From positions 29,086,052 through 29,150,051 of the forward strand of contig CM026565.1 of NCBI GenBank assembly GCA_015143295.1: DNA of 64,000 bases, given 5' to 3'. This stretch comes from Tetracentron sinense (lineage: Eukaryota; Streptophyta; Magnoliopsida; Trochodendrales; Trochodendraceae). The position numbers were made by a program, and so were the translations under genes. The notes beneath the pieces were generated by a model. It worked only from the letters and a program-made list of their open reading frames with translations. It ran no database searches and was not told the DNA's origin. Shown in pieces: positions 61,571-64,000 of this stretch; position 1 is the first letter of the stretch, and each line of letters starts with the position of its first letter.

Positions 61571-63975
61571 TCAAACCGCCGCCCCCCTTCCTCCCTGACC
61601 TTCCGCCCCGCTCTCCTCCCTACCTTCCAGAGCTGAGAAAAAAGCTCTCGCTCTATCCTCCCCTCCTGCAAACTGCAACCCCAACAGTTTACTGATCTCC
61701 ACAGATTTATCTACCGATGCCAAAATCTCCCTTCTCGTCCAGCCTCCTACCTCGACCGCCATCTTATTAGAACTAGTGCCATTCTTCTCCAAATCTTCAC
61801 CTTGGACCTCTTCTCCTTCTGACTCCGTTATAAGCATTCTCCTTAACCCTTCCTCATCACTCGAACCCTCTTGAGAATTCTCCGAATCCGATACTAAATT
61901 TTCCCACTCTCCAAGGGAGTCCCCATCCTCTGTAGGTGCTGCCAAATCTTGCTCTTTCGTCGCCCTTACCACTAAAACCGACTGGGACAACTCATTCTCG
62001 ATTGGAAACCCCACCGACTGCTCTACGGCCCCATTCTGCCCTGACTGGTCTTCCCCTACTGCCCACAATTGCCCTTCGCTGCCCTTCTCATCCAAATTGG
62101 AGTCTCCGGGTCTAAGTTTAAACTGAGTCTCAGAGATAGAATCCAAGGAGTCGTTGCTGCTGCTTCTACGAAGAAGACGAAACCTTCCCCTAGCCAAGCG
62201 TTCCTCTTTCGAAGACTCTACGTCGACTCTGGGGGGAAGGGAGTTTGGATTGCTCCCTGGTGATTTAAAACCAAAACTACGTGGATCACGAAGATTCCCC
62301 ATTCCACTTGAAACCGTTCTCATATTCCTTTCTCTCCTGGTATAAACCTTCCCATAGCTCCTGTTGCCCCATGCTGTCATGATCCCCTGCTCCTTCTGCT
62401 GGGTAGGCCTACATCCAACTCCCTGCCCCAATTCAACAGATAAAGGCAGTAAGCCCTGGCGGAAAGATCTCCGCAGATTCCTCTTGAGGGCATTGTCTGA
62501 TTGAGGGACCTCTGAACCAAACCCAACCAGTCGGGCTGCTTCCGCTGAACGTTGCTGGTTGTTTAAGAGCTGCCCTTCGGACGAGATCCCCACCCTGTGC
62601 TCCGTCCCCTGCCGATCTCCTGCTTGCCGGTGAAGACGATCTGCTGAAAGGCCAATCGTGGGATCTGCTAACCCTATCCCCTCTAATAAAGCCTTCAATG
62701 ACTCATGGTTGGTAACCTGTCCAGCCGGTGGTAAAAGAAATAGGCCTGATCCGAAAGAATCCGGATCCTTGAACCCATGAGCTGAGACCTCAGAAGCTCT
62801 ACACGAGCTTAAGTCCATCTTCTGGGCCACACCGATCTTATTGGGCTCCCCTGAATCTGGGCCCAACCCCCTAACGATAACAGATTTAAGTATCTGCTTA
62901 TGGGCCGCCTGATCCACCCGGGCCCCAACAGAGGAGCATCCTCGCTCTTGGACACATGAAGGGCTGAGATTAAAACCCAAGAGAGCCTTCCTTAAAACCC
63001 CTTCGTCTTCTTCTCCGACCCTTGCAACACTCCCATCGCCTGCCAAACTTGGAAAGTTCTCGCCACCTACTCCCCTGACACCACTTCTCTCTACCCGAAT
63101 TCGTTTCCTCCTGACACTCCTCAGCTTATTGCGCCACCTCTTCCTCCCCTTAAGCTTCGTTTTTTGAATTTTCAAAGATGCACCTGCCAGTGGCTTAGTC
63201 AAACCTGCTGGTGCACGGCATAGCGTGTCAAGCTAAGGGTGGGTTTGGCAGGTATAGCCTTGTCGTGCACGAAACCCCCTGAATCTACCTCACCAGAGCG
63301 AAGCGTCCCGCTATGTACCCCTTGTTGCAGTGCAATCGAGGATTGGGGTACCGTCCGGCCTACTTCGGGAAAGCAATGCTCAGAGCTTTTTAGAAAAGCT
63401 GCAGACAAGTCTTCCTCTCCCCGTACTCCACCACCTCCAGCCTTGGGACCACCGCTCTTCCCTTCATTGCCGAAATGATGCCGGCTGCCTAATGTCTTCG
63501 GCGAACCCAAGCAGTCTCTGCAGATCTCACCCTTCCAGATCAACACCTCAATTGGATACGAAATTGAATGGAAAGACAAGGGAATGAATCGCGGAATCGA
63601 TCTCACATCGCCACGAACCCGAATCTTTGCCATAGAAAGATCGACGCCATTCTCCGTATCAGGATGAATAGCAACCAAGCCTCCACAAATCTGCCCAATC
63701 TGTGAGAACACAGATGGCACCCACAAGTGAAATGGAATCCCCTTCAAGGCAATCCACCGAGATCCTATCAAACCAGAATAAGAGATGGCGTTGGATTCCG
63801 GCCACCATCTATGGAAACCCACCACTGAGCCATTCCCTAAATAAAAACTTTTTTTATTACAAATGCGAAAAATCGAGGCCTCCCGCTTTGGATGAAATAT
63901 AGCTCGATCTGATGCGCAGGGAAAGAGGGATATCTTGCCTTCCTCCGGTAACAACTTTTCCAACAACTGCACCAC
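61571..63975 (-). pseudogene. LINE ORF1: DUF4283-type nucleic-acid-binding protein, frameshifted
   Basis: The first frame (63975-63199) resembles DUF4283 of plant LINE ORF1 proteins: SRWIALKGIPFHLWVPSVF, GGLVAIHPDTENGVDLSMAK, ARIRVR-like AKIRVRGDVRS, then a Cys/His segment ICRDCLGSPKTLGSRHHFG. It ends at a stop near 63199 in an overlap with the second frame (63202-61571), which is rich in charged and Ser/Gly residues and lacks a known domain. This fits one ORF1 broken by a single indel around 63200-63240. ORF1 proteins coat the LINE RNA. The true ORF1 start may lie beyond 64000. Confidence 0.75.
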
Positions 63976-64000
63976 CTCCTCCCAACTTGCTGGTTCAGAA

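Larger units (their letters stand above)
57766..64000 (-). mobile_element. Nearly intact L1-type LINE, 5' end beyond the window
   Basis: The minus-strand element has ORF1 (63975-61571, one frameshift) and ORF2 (61520-57848, one frameshift), then a 3' UTR of about 80 bp ending in a 7-base A-tract (plus-strand T run 57766-57772). It extends past 64000. ORF1 and ORF2 are about 50 bp apart, as in other plant L1-type LINEs. Only two reading-frame breaks over more than 6 kb suggest a young insertion. Target duplication cannot be tested without the 5' end. ORF2 ends after zf-RVT with no RNase H. Confidence 0.9.

Noticed and set aside
57954..62345. Many plus-strand open frames of 60-152 codons opposite the LINE
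   Set aside because: All are antisense shadows of ORF1 and ORF2, whose minus-strand translations carry recognised LINE motifs.

Overview
This window is nuclear DNA of a flowering plant. It has spliced genes with GT-AG introns, a plant-type nucleotide-sugar transporter and receptor-like kinase, and a dense layer of plant transposon families (L1-type LINEs with zf-RVT tails, Ty1/copia and Ty3/gypsy LTR elements, hAT, Tourist-like and other foldback MITEs, a Helitron, probable tRNA-derived SINEs). The AT-rich intergenic DNA and large TE-filled introns fit a non-grass angiosperm. I cannot name the species.

Layout. 1-10.6 kb: gene-poor DNA with a SINE, a Helitron 3' end, foldback MITEs, a degenerate ~200-bp tandem repeat split by a hAT-like insertion, and a 33-bp near-perfect hairpin. 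10.7-22.3 kb, minus strand: a complete 10-exon gene for a UDP-GlcNAc/UDP-GalNAc transporter (UGNT1-like, 340 aa when spliced). Its ~7.2-kb intron 2 holds a Ty3/gypsy integrase relic and a deleted Ty1/copia element, whose 5' LTR carries a hAT-type MITE. 22.5-29.3 kb: the divergent intergenic space, with a foldback MITE near the transporter promoter, a nested stack containing a complete 276-bp Helitron, and two opposite-strand solo LTRs, one inside the other, each with matching 5-bp target duplications. 30.97-47.84 kb, plus strand: a complete 26-exon PRP8 gene (spliceosomal U5 snRNP core protein, 2348 aa, in frame throughout); its larger introns carry a LINE tail, a second copy of the hAT MITE and a tandem duplication. 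49.6-50.6 kb, minus strand: the last two exons of a receptor-like/PTI1-like kinase whose first exon (glycine loop) I could not find. 51.3-64 kb: LINE territory, with a LINE tail, an older RNase H-type LINE and a nearly intact LINE running off the right edge.

The genes have no evident shared pathway: one Golgi sugar-nucleotide carrier, one splicing factor and one kinase. The main story is the relative dating of insertions by nesting and target-site duplications. I did not find a convincing new biological system. The least explained signals are the palindrome clusters and a shared small peptide in the two solo LTRs, the 7.4-kb hairpin, and the interlaced inverted repeats in transporter intron 4.
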